Assembly (NCBI GenBank): GCA_003342815.1
Contig: PTEX01000278.1
Location: forward strand, 543,440-607,439
Direction: 5' to 3'
Origin: Eudromia elegans
Lineage: Eukaryota > Chordata > Aves > Tinamiformes > Tinamidae
Length of the DNA: 64,000 bases
The position numbers and the translations under genes are program-made. Shown here one piece after another: positions 52,337 to 64,000 of this stretch; the first letter of the stretch is position 1, and every line of letters starts with the position of its first letter. A model generated the notes under the pieces. It saw only the letters and a list, made by a program, of their open reading frames with translations. It searched no databases and had not been told where the DNA came from.

Positions 52337-54724
52337 GACTGTCATACAAGAAGCCAGGGTGTATTTGTTAAGGTAGAGAAGTCTCTTTTCTCCATATGAG
52401 CACATGAATCCTGTAGTCATCAGCGGGGAGTACATACAAGTAAGGCAAACAGCACAGATTCTTCCATAAGATGGCATATTTTTTGAGGGGCAGTGTGCTA
52501 GTGATGTCTGTTTTCATGTATATATAAGAAAACAGCATCAGAGCTCATTCTGAAGTCTTTGCAGCATGGTCAGTCCCTGGAATGATTTTTGGTTTGTAGC
52601 AGTGACAGGAATAAGGACTGGATTTGCTCGTTTCTGTTTTGACGAAGATGAAGTTTCAGTGCTGAGAGTGGAAAGCTTGGGCTTTCATTTTTTTTCAGGC
52701 AATTACCTTTAGAAGTGCTTGGCTCGTGTGTGCCAGAGTGCATTTCCAAATAATTTCAGGAGATGTATTGCAATTGTTGCAGTCAGTCAGCTTACTGCTC
52801 CACTGAGTAGAGAGTCATTGCATGGAGTTTCTAAATCCTACTATATCCAAACAAGATATCAGAATTTATGCCTCATTTTTAAATCTCCTGGCATAGGGCA
52901 TGTAAAAATGGTGCACACTCACATGCATTCCGGTAAAGGCTCTACCATGGCAGAAGTTACTGATTCTTGCTTAATTTAAACAATCAGCTGAGCAAATAAA
53001 ACAACTACTGATTTTGTACTCCAACAAGGAAGTCTAAAACAGATCTTGGGGGAGCTTTATTTTTATCATTCTGATAAATACAGAAATCACTATCCTTAGG
53101 TGTTCTGCTGTTGACTCGAAGATGGGCTACAGAATTGTTAGAACCATCAGATTAAGAAGTGATACTTTGTCTGTGCCCCTTCACTCTGTCCAAATGATCC
53201 AATACTTAAAAAGTTGCAATTTCTTCGGATACCTGCCCATGGCTGAAATGATGAATGGTCCCTATTTAACTTCTTTCCCTTCCCAGCCTTAGTAATCCAA
53301 CTTTATGCTTTTGTGATTTCTTACAACAATACTGTGAGCGTTTACTATCAAAGAATTCGTGAAAATGAGAAAAAAAAAAATGATTCAATAGAGGAAATGT
53401 CCTAACTTGACAAAAAATGTGTATGATTCACTTAATTTATACTGAAATTTAGTATTTATAGCCTGAAAGAAAACACTCTGGCATTTACTCAAACAGACCT
53501 TTTCCTCTCTATATGTATCTATATGTCTATTTCAGTAAGATGTTTTCAAAACATTTTTTTTTTTCTATTTGCTCTTCTAATTTCCTAACCTCAATGATGC
53601 TTATGGGAGCTTTTCCACTACTTCCGTAATATCTCTGCTCTTACTCCTAGACTTGCTTTACATGGGTGGGTACATGCCTCAGTTAGTAGTTTGATTAATT
53701 TCACTGTTCACTACTGGAACTGTAGAACATACAAACTCCCTGGTTCTATGTGTTTCATCCCTTCCTCCATAACTTCCCTTCAAAGGAACACGTCGGACCT
53801 TTATAAAAATATATTTTATGATGAATTTAGATAAAGAAAGCATGTTCACAATGCTGGTCTATATATGGTCTATGTTCTCATTTCAGCTATATGGACATGA
53901 TTTGAAAGAAACTTTTCATATTCTTTAATTATTTTTTTTCAGTCACACTGTCGCTTTGTGTTACAGAACAGTCCAGGTCTTGGGCTACAACATAACCAAA
54001 TTGTGTGACTTAAATGATGCTTGGGATGCACAGCAGTCTTAGTGAGTGCGAAGATTTTAGAATCATAGAATGCTTAAGATTGGAAGGGACCTCTAGAGAT
54101 CATCTAGTCCAACCTACCTGCACACACAGGGTCTCCTAGAGCATGTGGCGCAGAGTGGTATCCAAACGGGTTTTGAAGATCTCCAGAGAAGGAGAGTCCA
54201 CCACCTCTCTGGGCAGTCTGTTCCAGGGCTCTGTCATCCTCACTGTTAAGAAATTCCTTTGCAAGTTCCTGTGGAACTTTTGGTGCCTCAATTTGTGGCC
54301 GTTTCCTCTAGTTTTGTCGCTAGCCACCACCAAGAAGAGACTGGCCCCATCCTCCTCACTCCCTCCCTTGAGCTACTTAAACACACTGATGAGGTCCCCT
54401 CTCAGCCTTCTCTTCTCCAGGGTGAAGAGGCCCAGCTCTCAGCCTTTACTCACAGGGCAGATGTTCCAGGCTCTTAATCATCTTTGTAGCCCTGCACTGG
54501 ACTCTCTCCAGCAGTTCCACATCCCTCTTGCACTGGGGAGCCCAGAACTGCACACAGTACTTGAGGTGCGGCCTTACCAGTGCTGAGAGGCAGAATCACT
54601 CCCCTCGACCTACTGGAAATGCTTTTCTTAATTCACCCCAAGTTCGCATTGGCCTTCTTGGCCACGAAGGCACACTGCTGCCTCATGGTCAACTTGTTGT
54701 CCACCATGACGCCCAGGTCCCTCT

Positions 54725-55924
54725 CTACAGGACTGCTCTCCATAAGGTCGGTCCCAGGCCTGTAGGCGTGTCTAGAGTTACTCCTGCCCAGGTGCACTTG
54801 CCCTTGTTGAACTTCATGAGGTTTCTCACTGCCCAGTTGTCCAGTCTGTGCAGGTCCCTCTGGATGGCAGCGCAGCCCTCAGGGCTATCAGCTGCTCCTC
54901 GCAGTTTCATATCATAAGCAAACTTACTGAGGGAGCACTCCATCCCTTCATCCAGATTGTTAATGAATAAATTGAACAAGACTGGACTAAGGACTGACCC
55001 CTGGGGGACACCACTAACCACAGGCCTCCAGCTGGCCTCGGCACCACTGATTACCACCCTCTGAGCTCTGCCATGCAGCCAATTCCTAATCCACCTCACT
55101 GTCCACTCATCTAATCCACACTTCTGGAGCCTGCCCAGGAGGATGCTGTGAGGAACGGAGTCAAAAGCTTTAATGAAGTCCAGATACATGACATCCACCA
55201 CTCTGCTGTCATCTATCCAGTCAATCATACCATCGCAGAGGGCTATCAGGTTAGTCCAGCATGATCTCCCCTTGGTATACCCATGTTGGCTACTCCTGAG
55301 CACCTTCTTCTCCTCCATGTGCCTGGAGACAGCAGCCAGGATGAGCTGCTCCATCACCTTTCCAGGGATGGAGGTCAGGCTCACCGGCCTGTAGTTGCCC
55401 GGCTCCTCCTTCTTGCCTTTTTTGAAGACCGGGGTGACATTGGCTTTCCTCCAGTCCTCTGGCATCTCCTCCATTTTCCAGGACCTTTCTAAGATGATGG
55501 AGAGCGGCTTAGCTATGACATCCACCAGCTCCTGCAGCACTCTGGGGTGCATCCCATCGGGGCCCATGGATTTCTGGTTGTTGAGTTTCCTCAGGTGCTC
55601 TCTAACCAAGTCTTCCTCTACTCGGGGCAAGTCTTCCTCTCTCCAGTCCCATCTTGTTTCCCTAGGGTCTGGGACGCTAAAGGACTGCTCTTGAGAGCTG
55701 TCAGCCCTATCTATGCTCTGTAGTTCCTGGGGACCAGCCTTAGCAGAGAAGACTGAGGCAAAGAAGGCATTTAGTAACTCTGCCTTCTCCACATCCTCCG
55801 TCACAAAGGCACCCTCCCCCTTCAGCAACGGACTGACACTTTCCCTTGTCTTCCTCTTGCTGTTGATGTATTTGTAGAATCCCTTCCTGTTATCCTTGAC
55901 ATCTCTCGCTAGTTCTAATTCCAA
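54725..55924 (-). pseudogene. CR1 ORF2 reverse transcriptase, open but inactive
   Basis: 399 codons remain open. Motifs in order: [56 protein letters not shown], the motif A strand [16 protein letters not shown] (catalytic Asp kept) and [20 protein letters not shown]. In the active-site motif C the CR1 FADDTKL is FAYDMKL: the first Asp of the catalytic pair is replaced by Tyr, so the enzyme would be dead. After KFNKGKC the frame leaves the CR1 consensus through a small deletion, and the C-terminal part continues in other frames down to about 54140. The upstream Met is not a real start; the native protein would run on from the endonuclease. This is a LINE remnant, not a host gene. Confidence 0.93.
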
Positions 55925-56263
55925 GCGGGCCTTGGCTTGGACCCTATTTCCTTCTAGGAGCCTGGTCCAGGGAATTTCTCCAAGGAGCTCCCTGAGGAGG
56001 TCAAAATTGGCTTACTTAAAGTCCAGGGTACCAGTCCTTCTTCTTGCCCAGCTCCCTCCATGCAGGATCATGAATTCCAACATCTCATGATCGCTGCAGC
56101 CAAGACTGCCCCGACCCTCACATTTCCCACTAGACCATCTCTGTTGGTTAGGATCAGGTCTAGCAGTGTCCCTGCCCATGTTGGCTCTTCAACCACCTGC
56201 ATCAGGAAGTTATCTGCAGTGCTCTTCAGGAACCCCCTGGACTGTCTGCTCCCAGATGGGTGA

Positions 56264-56683
56264 TCATCCCAGCAGACACCAGAGTGATTTAAAGTCCCTC
56301 ACAAGAACCAGGGCCTGTGATGACAAGGCTTCTTGCAGCTGCCTGTAGAAGGCCTCATCCACCTCCTCATCCTGGTCGGGAGGCCTGTAATAAACTCCCA
56401 CGACCGTGTCGCCCCTGTTGCCCTGCCCTTTGATCCTCACCCACAGGCTCTCGACTTGCGCTCCGTCCTCCCCTATGCCGAGCTCCATACAATCCAGTTG
56501 CTCTCTCACATAAAGAGCAACTCCGCCACCTCGCCTTCCTGGCCTGTCCCTCCTGAAAAGCCTAAAGCCCTCCATGGCCATGGCCCAGTCATGAGAGCTG
56601 TCCCACCACGTCTCCGTAATCGCAATGAGATCGTGGCCCTGCAATTGCACAGGCATCTCCAATTCTCCTTGTTTATTCCCCAC
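56264..56683 (-). pseudogene. CR1 ORF2 endonuclease fragment
   Basis: An apurinic-endonuclease-like domain of CR1 ORF2. It reads HDLIAITETWWDSSHDWAM, FRRDRPGRRGGGVALYVREQ, LWVRIKGQGNRGDTVVGVYY and ends ALVLVRDF, where the consensus has GDF. A frameshift after this point moves the rest, including LGCSDHEMLEF with the catalytic SDH motif (about 56080), into another frame and ahead of the reverse transcriptase. The N-terminal residues are lost with the 5' truncation. Inactive. Confidence 0.9.
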
Positions 56684-57968
56684 GCTGTGTGCGTTTGCAT
56701 GGAGGCATTTTTGTTGTCATTATATTTTGTTTGATACTCAGCAAGCTCATCTGTTTGACAGTCAGAAATGGAAGTCAGAGTATATGCTTTGTGGAAAGAA
56801 AAAAGCTAGAACTTGCAGTGGAGTGCGAGAGTTTTGTTCTGAAGGTGCAATAATGACCTTTTTCAAGTGAAGAAGAAGGAGTCTGAGTGCAAGGAAGTGG
56901 AACAGAACTCGTTTTGTGTTTCTCTTTTCACCTAGATGCGAACTAAATTCACCTGGCCCAGCTGCTCTGTGGGAGCTTTTTTGTTGACTTGTTTTGTTTC
57001 CATAACAGAAATCTGATTTTAAAAATCCATGAGCAATCATCTGTTTCTGTTGTGGAAATAGGTGCTTGGGTTCTGTGCATAGTGGGTTACTGGGATTTTT
57101 GCATTTGTTTTACATGTGCTGATCTAAATAAAACAGCTTATTATTAGGTGCAAACCATATCAGCCAACAAGGGAAAAATAAGGAGCCCAAAGAGAGCTTT
57201 TTTACTGTATTCTTAAAAACCCTACAGGATGCCATCCTGAAAAGCTGCAAGTATTTTATCCTGCTTTTGTGATAACTGGGAACAGGAAACACTTGTCATC
57301 AAATTTCATTTGGTCCACAGTTGGGCAGAGTTTTGACAATAAAATGAATGTTTCATATCTTCTTCTAAGCAAAAGGAAAACAACTTCTCTATCTTTCAGA
57401 TTTGGTATGAGCAGTACCTGCAATTGTACCAGCATATGGAGAAGTAGATACAGGCAGAAATACAAATTGACATTGCCAAGCAGTGCCGTTTCTGCTTTGC
57501 ACATGAAAATGCAGTACCACAACACTTCTGTCGCATTCAAAATACTGTTCTTGTTGAAGTTTGCTAGAAGTGACTTAGTTTTCAATGTTCCGAGATTTTA
57601 TAACTAAAATATTCATTTCACTTATGTATTTGTTTGTTTCCATATACATTACATAGCATCTTCTTTCATTTCCTGCACTAATAACTGCAAACATTGGGTA
57701 TGAAGGGCATCTTGAAGATTTGCCAGGAAAATAAAATAAACTCATGGATAAGCAAACTCACAAATGCTAATGTGCATTCCCGAATCTGTTTAATCTATAG
57801 AGTAATTTCAGAGCAGTAGAAAACAAAATCTATGGTTATTAAATGGCATAATAAAGAAATATTTCTACAATATTAGATGTTAATCCTGGTTCAGGTACTG
57901 AAAGAGGTGGCTGAGAGAAGAGGCATGAATTACAAATTACTTGCAATAAAGTAAAATCTGATTCAATA

Positions 57969-57987
57969 TAAATAATAATAATAATAA
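57969..57987. repeat. (AAT)n microsatellite
   Basis: About six AAT/ATA units in intron 8. Confidence 0.85.
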
Positions 57988-60900
57988 CATAAAAAAGAAT
58001 CACAGAGTGGATAAATTCCTGAAGCAGGTTGCCAGGAGGTTGTGAAATATCCATCCTTGCTGATTTTAAACAGTTGACTGGACAAGGCCCTGTGCATCCT
58101 CATTTGAGTTTGAAATTGTGTCTGCTTTGAACCAAGGGTTGCACTAAATAAACTACAGAGGTCAATTCTTACCTAAAGTATTCTGCAACTGTGATACAGA
58201 CAACTAGTATTTAGGTGACAGTCTTTTGATCTTACGATTCTTATGGTTACGTTCAACAAAGTATCAGGCAGTAAGTATGCTCTTTTTTCTCTTGCATAAA
58301 TCAGCTCCCAAATAGTTTAAGTAAGATGACTTAAAGTAAGAAGACTTTTGCTTTACTTTATATGCCTCTTTAAAATAGTAGTAGAAATTCCAACAATGAT
58401 TTAAAATAAATTCTTTTAACTTAAACTCTTTCCAGTGGATAGTGGGATTTTAAGCCAGACAATGCTCTTTGAGGTTGAATAAAAAGTGCTCAAGGCAGTT
58501 CTGTTTTTCTAGATCTTATATCTGAAATGAGACATACCAAGGCTCATTCAGAGCAACAAGATTATTTTGGTAAAGAGAATAGTATGGTGTCTGTGTATAG
58601 AATTTCAAATTTCAGGTGAGTTACAGCAACAATCAGCCAAACTTATCAAGAAGATGGAAGATTGCTGTTTCAGTCTATTTTAGCAAAAGAAATGCAAGCC
58701 ATGATTTGAAAATAACCCTTTACCTGACTTTCTTAAAATCACCTCTGCTAAAGTTTGATGTTGTATTAGACTGCATCTGCTAAGGTACCATTCAAAGGTC
58801 ACCAGATGAGAAGGCACTTAATACCGAACTCCCTTATGTTAAAAATATTTTGAAAGGTTTGAAATGAAATGAGAGAGCAAATGTCATGATGTGCTGATAT
58901 GAACTATTAAAGAAGCTGTCCTGAACAGCGTTAGTATCTGTGTCCACTTCTGCCCTAAAATACTTACATACAACATTGAACAATTGTGACAACTCTTTAC
59001 CTCTAAACAGAACTAAACCTCAAGTTTAATTTCTATAAATTTTGAATCTCTTGCTTTGACTCAAGAAGTATACTGAGTATGCTATGCATTTAAGTTTCTT
59101 CTTATAAAGCTTATAAAACTTTTATAAAAGATTTATGAATGCTGAGATATATTACATACCTGATCAGAAAAAGTGTATAAATATTTCAGTAGAAGTGCTA
59201 TGATTATAACAAGCACCTCACAACTTATTTAAATCTCTAATTACCTGTAACACTTAATAAACATATCTCAGTACTTCTGTTAATGATCTGTTAACCATAA
59301 GTCAATCTTTACACTGTCCAAAATACTTTTAATAACATGAAATCAGTGTAATTACCAATCTTTCAATTTCTAGTGTCTTGATGAAAAGTCTTACTAATTC
59401 TTGATGAAACATATTACCAAAATGTCCATAATACATCTTGAGGAATCAATTGCAGATCTTCACTGGGCTTCACTTCAAAATAGAGGGTTTTTTGGCAACA
59501 AATTTTTGGTTGTCTCATTCCGGCATCTCTACCCATCTTTTCAGACATGAATCTTCCTTTGTTTACCAAATCTCCAAATCTTTTTTTTTTTTTTTCTTTC
59601 TTTTTGCAGTGGAGCAAAAATCCTGCCACTGTTTCAGAGCAGATACCACCTGAGATAGGGCTGTTCAGAGACAGAAAATCAAAGTAGCATCATGGGTTAC
59701 ATTCTTTTTTACACTAGGATGCCCTCTGAGAAACAAGTGTCCTGAGGCAATAAGTTACTAGTAAGCAGTGGTAGCAAGTAGTTGAGATGCATTTTCAGTG
59801 TCATCTTTTTGTCCATAAGATATGAGGAATATTAGTTGTTCTGGGCTTTTTTCTGCTCTCCTGATTTGTCTGAAGCAGTTTGTGTATGTGCATGAAACAG
59901 AACAATCACAAATCTCTGAAAATTTCGTAATTCAAGAATTCACAATAATAGTATCTCTATTGTCTCTGCTAAATTAAGAATCTGTACATCCTGTCTTTCC
60001 TACATCTTTGTCACCTACCCAGGAGTTTCAGGTCTCAGATACTTAATAGAGCAAGGCTGAGTGTATGAACTTTGAGCCACAGTGCTTTATATCACTCCCA
60101 GTAAAGCAGAATTTACTGTTTACTTCTGCTTCGTCGGGTTATCAACACACTGTATAACCTGTTATTGTGCCAGCAGAAAGATAAAATTAGTATAAACTGT
60201 ACAGCTTGAGGGCTGATGGCATGTTGCTCTGCATGCTGATCATGGAGCATGCTAAAAGAAGCACATTTAATTATAGTCCTTCAGCATAAATCACCATGAG
60301 CAATGATGTGCAGATCACCTTGTCAGCTGAGCTTGCTACATGCAGTTGACTAGCAAAGCAGAGAATTTATGAAGCATTAAACTATGTCACTTTTAGCTGG
60401 ATTTAACGTACGGTAACTTTATGCTCACATAAAGCTCTTTGTGAATGAGATATGAAAAATATTAACTATACCAATCTCAGAGGATCAGTATGGTGAATAT
60501 GATAGTGTGTCCGTGCTGAATATTTCAACTTTGCTAACCTAAATCCATTAGAGTAACTAAAAGACTAAATTCAAAAGATCAAAAAGAGCTTGAGGTAGTA
60601 TTAGACCATAAAATTTCCTAGACAAATTCAGTGTCATTTAATGATATATTATCATAAAGCAAATTTTGATTTAATCCATGGATATTCTGTGATACTGAGG
60701 ATATGGATTTTTAATGGGTAGAACTTTTATATTCAATGAAACTTTTACATTTCAGAAAGACGTATTTCTTCATGGCATCAGGCTTCTGTAGGTGAGGAAG
60801 AGGAGTCTCACAAGCATCTAAGCAGTCCATTTTCAGAGATGCCCCCGTTCTGTGTGGAGTTATGCCTTGTACATTACCATTTAGATCAAGACAGCAATTG

Positions 60901-63900
60901 AGCATCTTGATACCAAAAAAAAACCAAAAAAGGAAGACAGAAAAAGCAGTAGGAAGCCACTGCGACTCTAAACTGCCAGATTAATCTTCCAAGTTTAGAT
61001 GTCTGTTATTTCTACTTAATTGATCTGGATATTCCTGTGTATTTAATGCAGCAGATTCCAATATGATGATGTAAATGAAAGAGGCATCTGAGGTATTCCT
61101 CTACACAGGCTATAAGGTACAGTAAGCTTATTTGTACAAAGCATTGGCCAGTTGTCTTTTTTTTTGTGTAGGACCCATATCTCCCCTTTATCTCCTGGCT
61201 CTTCAGGATAAGTACAGCCAGCCCTGTGCCAGTACCATCTGGCTTGGATGAGTTGAGCACTCAGGAGGGCCCTTTTGTGGCAGATGGCAGTCACATTTTC
61301 AGGGGTGAACCGTGTGCCGTGTCTGTCTGAGTATGTTTGCGTGGGTCATGGGAGGTCCTATGTTTGGAGAGATGGATGGGAGGTTGGTAGTGTTTGTGTG
61401 TGTGCCAAAGGGCTGCTATGGAGATCCTCTTTTATGGTCAAAATCAAGAAACAAGCTGAACACTGACTGAAAATATTTTCTTGGGTTCTAATAACAAGTG
61501 GTTCTTCAGTTTTACAAACAGGGCAGAATGAAACTTAGTTGCTATTAGGTTCTCAAGGAGTTTAGAACAGTCTGAAGAGGATCACCTGTTCTGCCAGACT
61601 GCTGGACGGCATTGGTATAGCAGGTTTTCTGTTACATTGACTTTGAAACAGAATGGAATGTCTGAGGTTTACTTTTTAGACACTAAAAATTCTGCTTTTT
61701 TCTTATTTGTCCTGCAGTTTCTGTGATTTAGACTGCATTTTTATTATGTACAGTTGTTTTTAATTCTGGAAAAAGATGGTTAGATATGTGAAGTCTGAAG
61801 ATGATACATTTGAGGTCACATTAGCAACTTGATGATGTGTTCCTAAAAACCCATATGCGCGGTTAGCCGGTTTGTTTTCCGTGGGCTTTTGGCTTTAGTT
61901 GTTCAAAATTAAAACAGTTAATTATCAGTGGGTTTTGGCCCCTGACTACTAATCCTTCAAAACCTGGTGGCTGACCTCTTTCAGTGTTTATTTTTGTCTT
62001 CTTTATGGACTTGTACGTCTACAGCTTGTCTACATATATGAGGTAATGATTTCTTTGCTAAATCACGTCAGAGAACAAGTTGCTTTAAATCATACCCCAT
62101 GAACCATGGGCCTCTACTCTGTGCTGCTCTGCAGAATAGCTGTAAGGGGTAGATACTATCTGCTAGTAACCAAAGCTTTTTCTCAATATTGAGGCATCTG
62201 GAATGCTCCTATATATTCTGGTCTCCTAGTTCATTAAAAAAATAGGTAAATATGACAGTAATTCGAAAGATTTTGTTTGAGCCTTTCTACACATCCTCAC
62301 CAGCTTTGGAACAGAAGATAGCTACCACGTACCCGATTAAAAAGTCAGCCTCAATGTAGTATTAGGTGGTGGATTACCAAGGGCAGGTGCCAAACTGGGA
62401 CTGTTTAAGGATTTACGTACCCAGTATCTTAAAACACACTAAAATGACTATCAGATTTGAGAGAAACACATTATATGAGGCTTTGATGAATGCATGTCTT
62501 AGTGTAGGTCACAGAAACCAAACTTGGTGAAGCCAACTGCTAACTGATGATAATATCTTATCTTTTTATTGCAATTACCTTTTAAAATGAGAGGAGCCTC
62601 TCTCTGAAAGGATAAACTTTTTCCATAACAGAGCTTTAAAATCGTGAAAGGCTGGAATACGATGACTTACATGGACAAGTCATTGACCAAGAACAGTATT
62701 AAACTAAGAGTAAGTTATCTCTTAGTTTCTGTAATAAATCAAAAATAAGGTTATAGTGTCCTTAGATTACAGTACCTTAATTAGAGGTTATCCTTCAAGG
62801 CACACAGTGTCTTATCAGTGCTTCTTTTATCAAGGTGTTTGTGATAGCAGCTTAGTGCTGGCAGCAAGCAGTCTATTTGATAAGCAGCATATATTTTCTA
62901 CTTTTCTTGTTCTTGCTTTGGGGATATTATTCTTTTTTTCATCTGGTAATTATATTTTTAAATTGAGGATTATCAGATTAAAAAAAAATCAGTTCTAATT
63001 TTGAAGGTGTTATACTGAAATTGAGTTGTTTTCTTCTGTAGCTTGTCCTGTTTGATAGTCCAAAGTATATATCACTGGGATCTTATTTCTTATGTGGTGT
63101 TTTATTGTTACAGTTTTATTTTGATTATTTTTTCAATTGAGCTATCCTTTTCTATGTACTATGATATGAAATCAAGATATTTTCTTCTTCCTCTAAACCT
63201 TTTCTCTTGCTCCACATCTCCTCTGCGCAGATGGATTGTCATGGATTTGATGCATTGTGCAGGTCAAATGACAACTCAAAATTATCCTTCTGATTGGCTG
63301 CTTGTGACCATTATGAAAAAATTTTAGAACTGCCTGTTTTCTTTCAATGATGTCTTCTGTTTTGACTTAGGAAGGCCCTGTCTTTGTATGTATTGTGATG
63401 GGAAATTCAGCTTGGAGCAGGTCTCTGCATTACCTCCCTCACTCTTGCACTTGACACTGCTTATCGTGAAAACTGCTGATGGTTTGCCCTACTTCCTTGG
63501 TCAGATAATTTTTTTAAATTTTCATAATAAAAATACTATATATTTCCATGAAGGTAAGGCCATGGATATATGTTAATCAGGAAAAAGCAACCTAATTATA
63601 CAGATGAACTTGGCTCCATCAGCTGACTTCTGTGAAGCAGATTGGTGTTCTGGATTTATTTCCCAATTATACTATGGAGTAGGGATTGACCTTTTACAGA
63701 TTTAAGAATCGTGTAATGGATTAATTTTGATTTAGAAATGTGTTTATTTTAGTTTGCTATTTTGAAATTCCTTCTCTTCAACACTTTCAAATAAATATAC
63801 AAGTTCTTCAAACTGCTTTTCACACCTTGCTTCTGTTAGAGATGTTCACTGCTTCTGTCTCTTCGTAAACTTGCTCATTTTGTTGCATTTTTTTCCCTTG

Positions 63901-64000
63901 AATTATTTATAGCATGATTCAACTGTAAAGTTGAAAGCACACAGTTTTTTGTTTCTAAATTCATAATGAGTTTAATGAGTTCATTATGCCTTTTTCCTTT

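Larger units (their letters stand above)
54061..56710 (-). mobile_element. CR1 LINE, 5'-truncated, about 2.65 kb
   Basis: The longest transposon in the window, opposite to CNTNAP2. Its 3' end is at 54061 (AATCATAGAATGC on the + strand, the complement of the CR1 octamer end). It extends through the 3' untranslated region, reverse transcriptase and most of the endonuclease to about 56710, where it is truncated near the sequence for 'TNAHSVGNKQ'. Full-length avian CR1 is about 4.5 kb, so ORF1 and the first residues of ORF2 are missing. Relative to the CR1 consensus as I remember it, a stretch of some 75 codons between endonuclease and reverse transcriptase is deleted near 55940. Several frameshifts and stops separate the domains. 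The element is inactive. The right edge is approximate, and no target duplication is visible, as is usual for CR1. Confidence 0.95.
20572..64000 (+). other. CNTNAP2: 5' part of CNTNAP2 intron 8 (at least 43.4 kb)
   Basis: No sequence resembling exon 9 (which should continue laminin G domain 2 with a WHxV block) was found before the window ends. The intron is AT-rich. It holds three CR1 copies (21963-22055, 22450-23291, 54061-56710), simple and tandem repeats listed separately, and one assembly gap. Long stretches at 23.7-33.3, 33.4-39.6, 39.9-44.1, 44.3-46.3, 48.9-52.2, 52.4-54.0 and 56.8-64.0 kb hold nothing I can name beyond chance open frames and homopolymers. Confidence 0.85.

Noticed and set aside
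52155-52477. Two - frames of 64 and 103 codons
   Set aside because: They are formed by the alternating A and T runs at 52264-52336.
54136-56734. Many + strand frames of 60-147 codons
   Set aside because: They are antisense shadows of the - strand CR1 element.
1-64000. CRISPR arrays, operons, tRNA or rRNA genes and bacterial systems
   Set aside because: No spaced direct-repeat array, tRNA A/B-box pair, rRNA block or tightly packed gene run is visible. The window is vertebrate intron-exon sequence.

Overview
The window looks like sauropsid, most probably bird, nuclear DNA. The only host gene I can support is CNTNAP2 (contactin-associated protein-like 2, Caspr2). Its recognisable repeats are chicken-repeat-1 (CR1) LINEs with the avian-type 3' end (ATTCTRTG octamers), plus one short LTR-like element. 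Repeat density is low, which favours a bird over a turtle or crocodilian, but I cannot fix the species.

Layout. All host coding sequence is on the + strand, in four CNTNAP2 exons at 8521-8724, 11211-11395, 15170-15313 and 20307-20571 (204, 185, 144 and 265 bp). The splice phases agree from exon to exon. They match human exons 5-8 as I remember them and human residues about 184-450: all of laminin G domain 1 and the first part of laminin G domain 2. Five N-glycosylation sequons and one disulfide pair fall exactly where I recall them in the human protein. Everything else is intron: the end of intron 4 (1-8520), introns 5, 6 and 7 (2.5, 3.8 and 5.0 kb), and at least 43.4 kb of intron 8. I found no exon 9 before the window ends.

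Elements in the introns. Intron 4 has a CpG-rich patch near 0.43-0.77 kb with a cluster of MYB-like sites. Intron 6 has a sense-oriented LTR-like fossil starting about 75 bp after exon 6, a CR1 3' fragment, a perfect 31-bp inverted repeat and a 79-base T run. Intron 8 has a 93-bp CR1 fragment, an 0.84-kb CR1 on the + strand and a 2.65-kb CR1 on the - strand with readable endonuclease and reverse transcriptase. It also holds several small tandem repeats and an assembly gap (39753-39813) beside poly(A) runs.

The most testable idea is that the LTR-like element after exon 6 could supply a poly(A) signal for a short, secreted Caspr2 form. Read-through past the exon 6 donor meets a stop at 11453-11455, and the AATAAA lies at 11745-11750. 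No operon-like, CRISPR or prokaryotic-type system is present. Most other open frames are low-complexity or chance frames in AT-rich intron.
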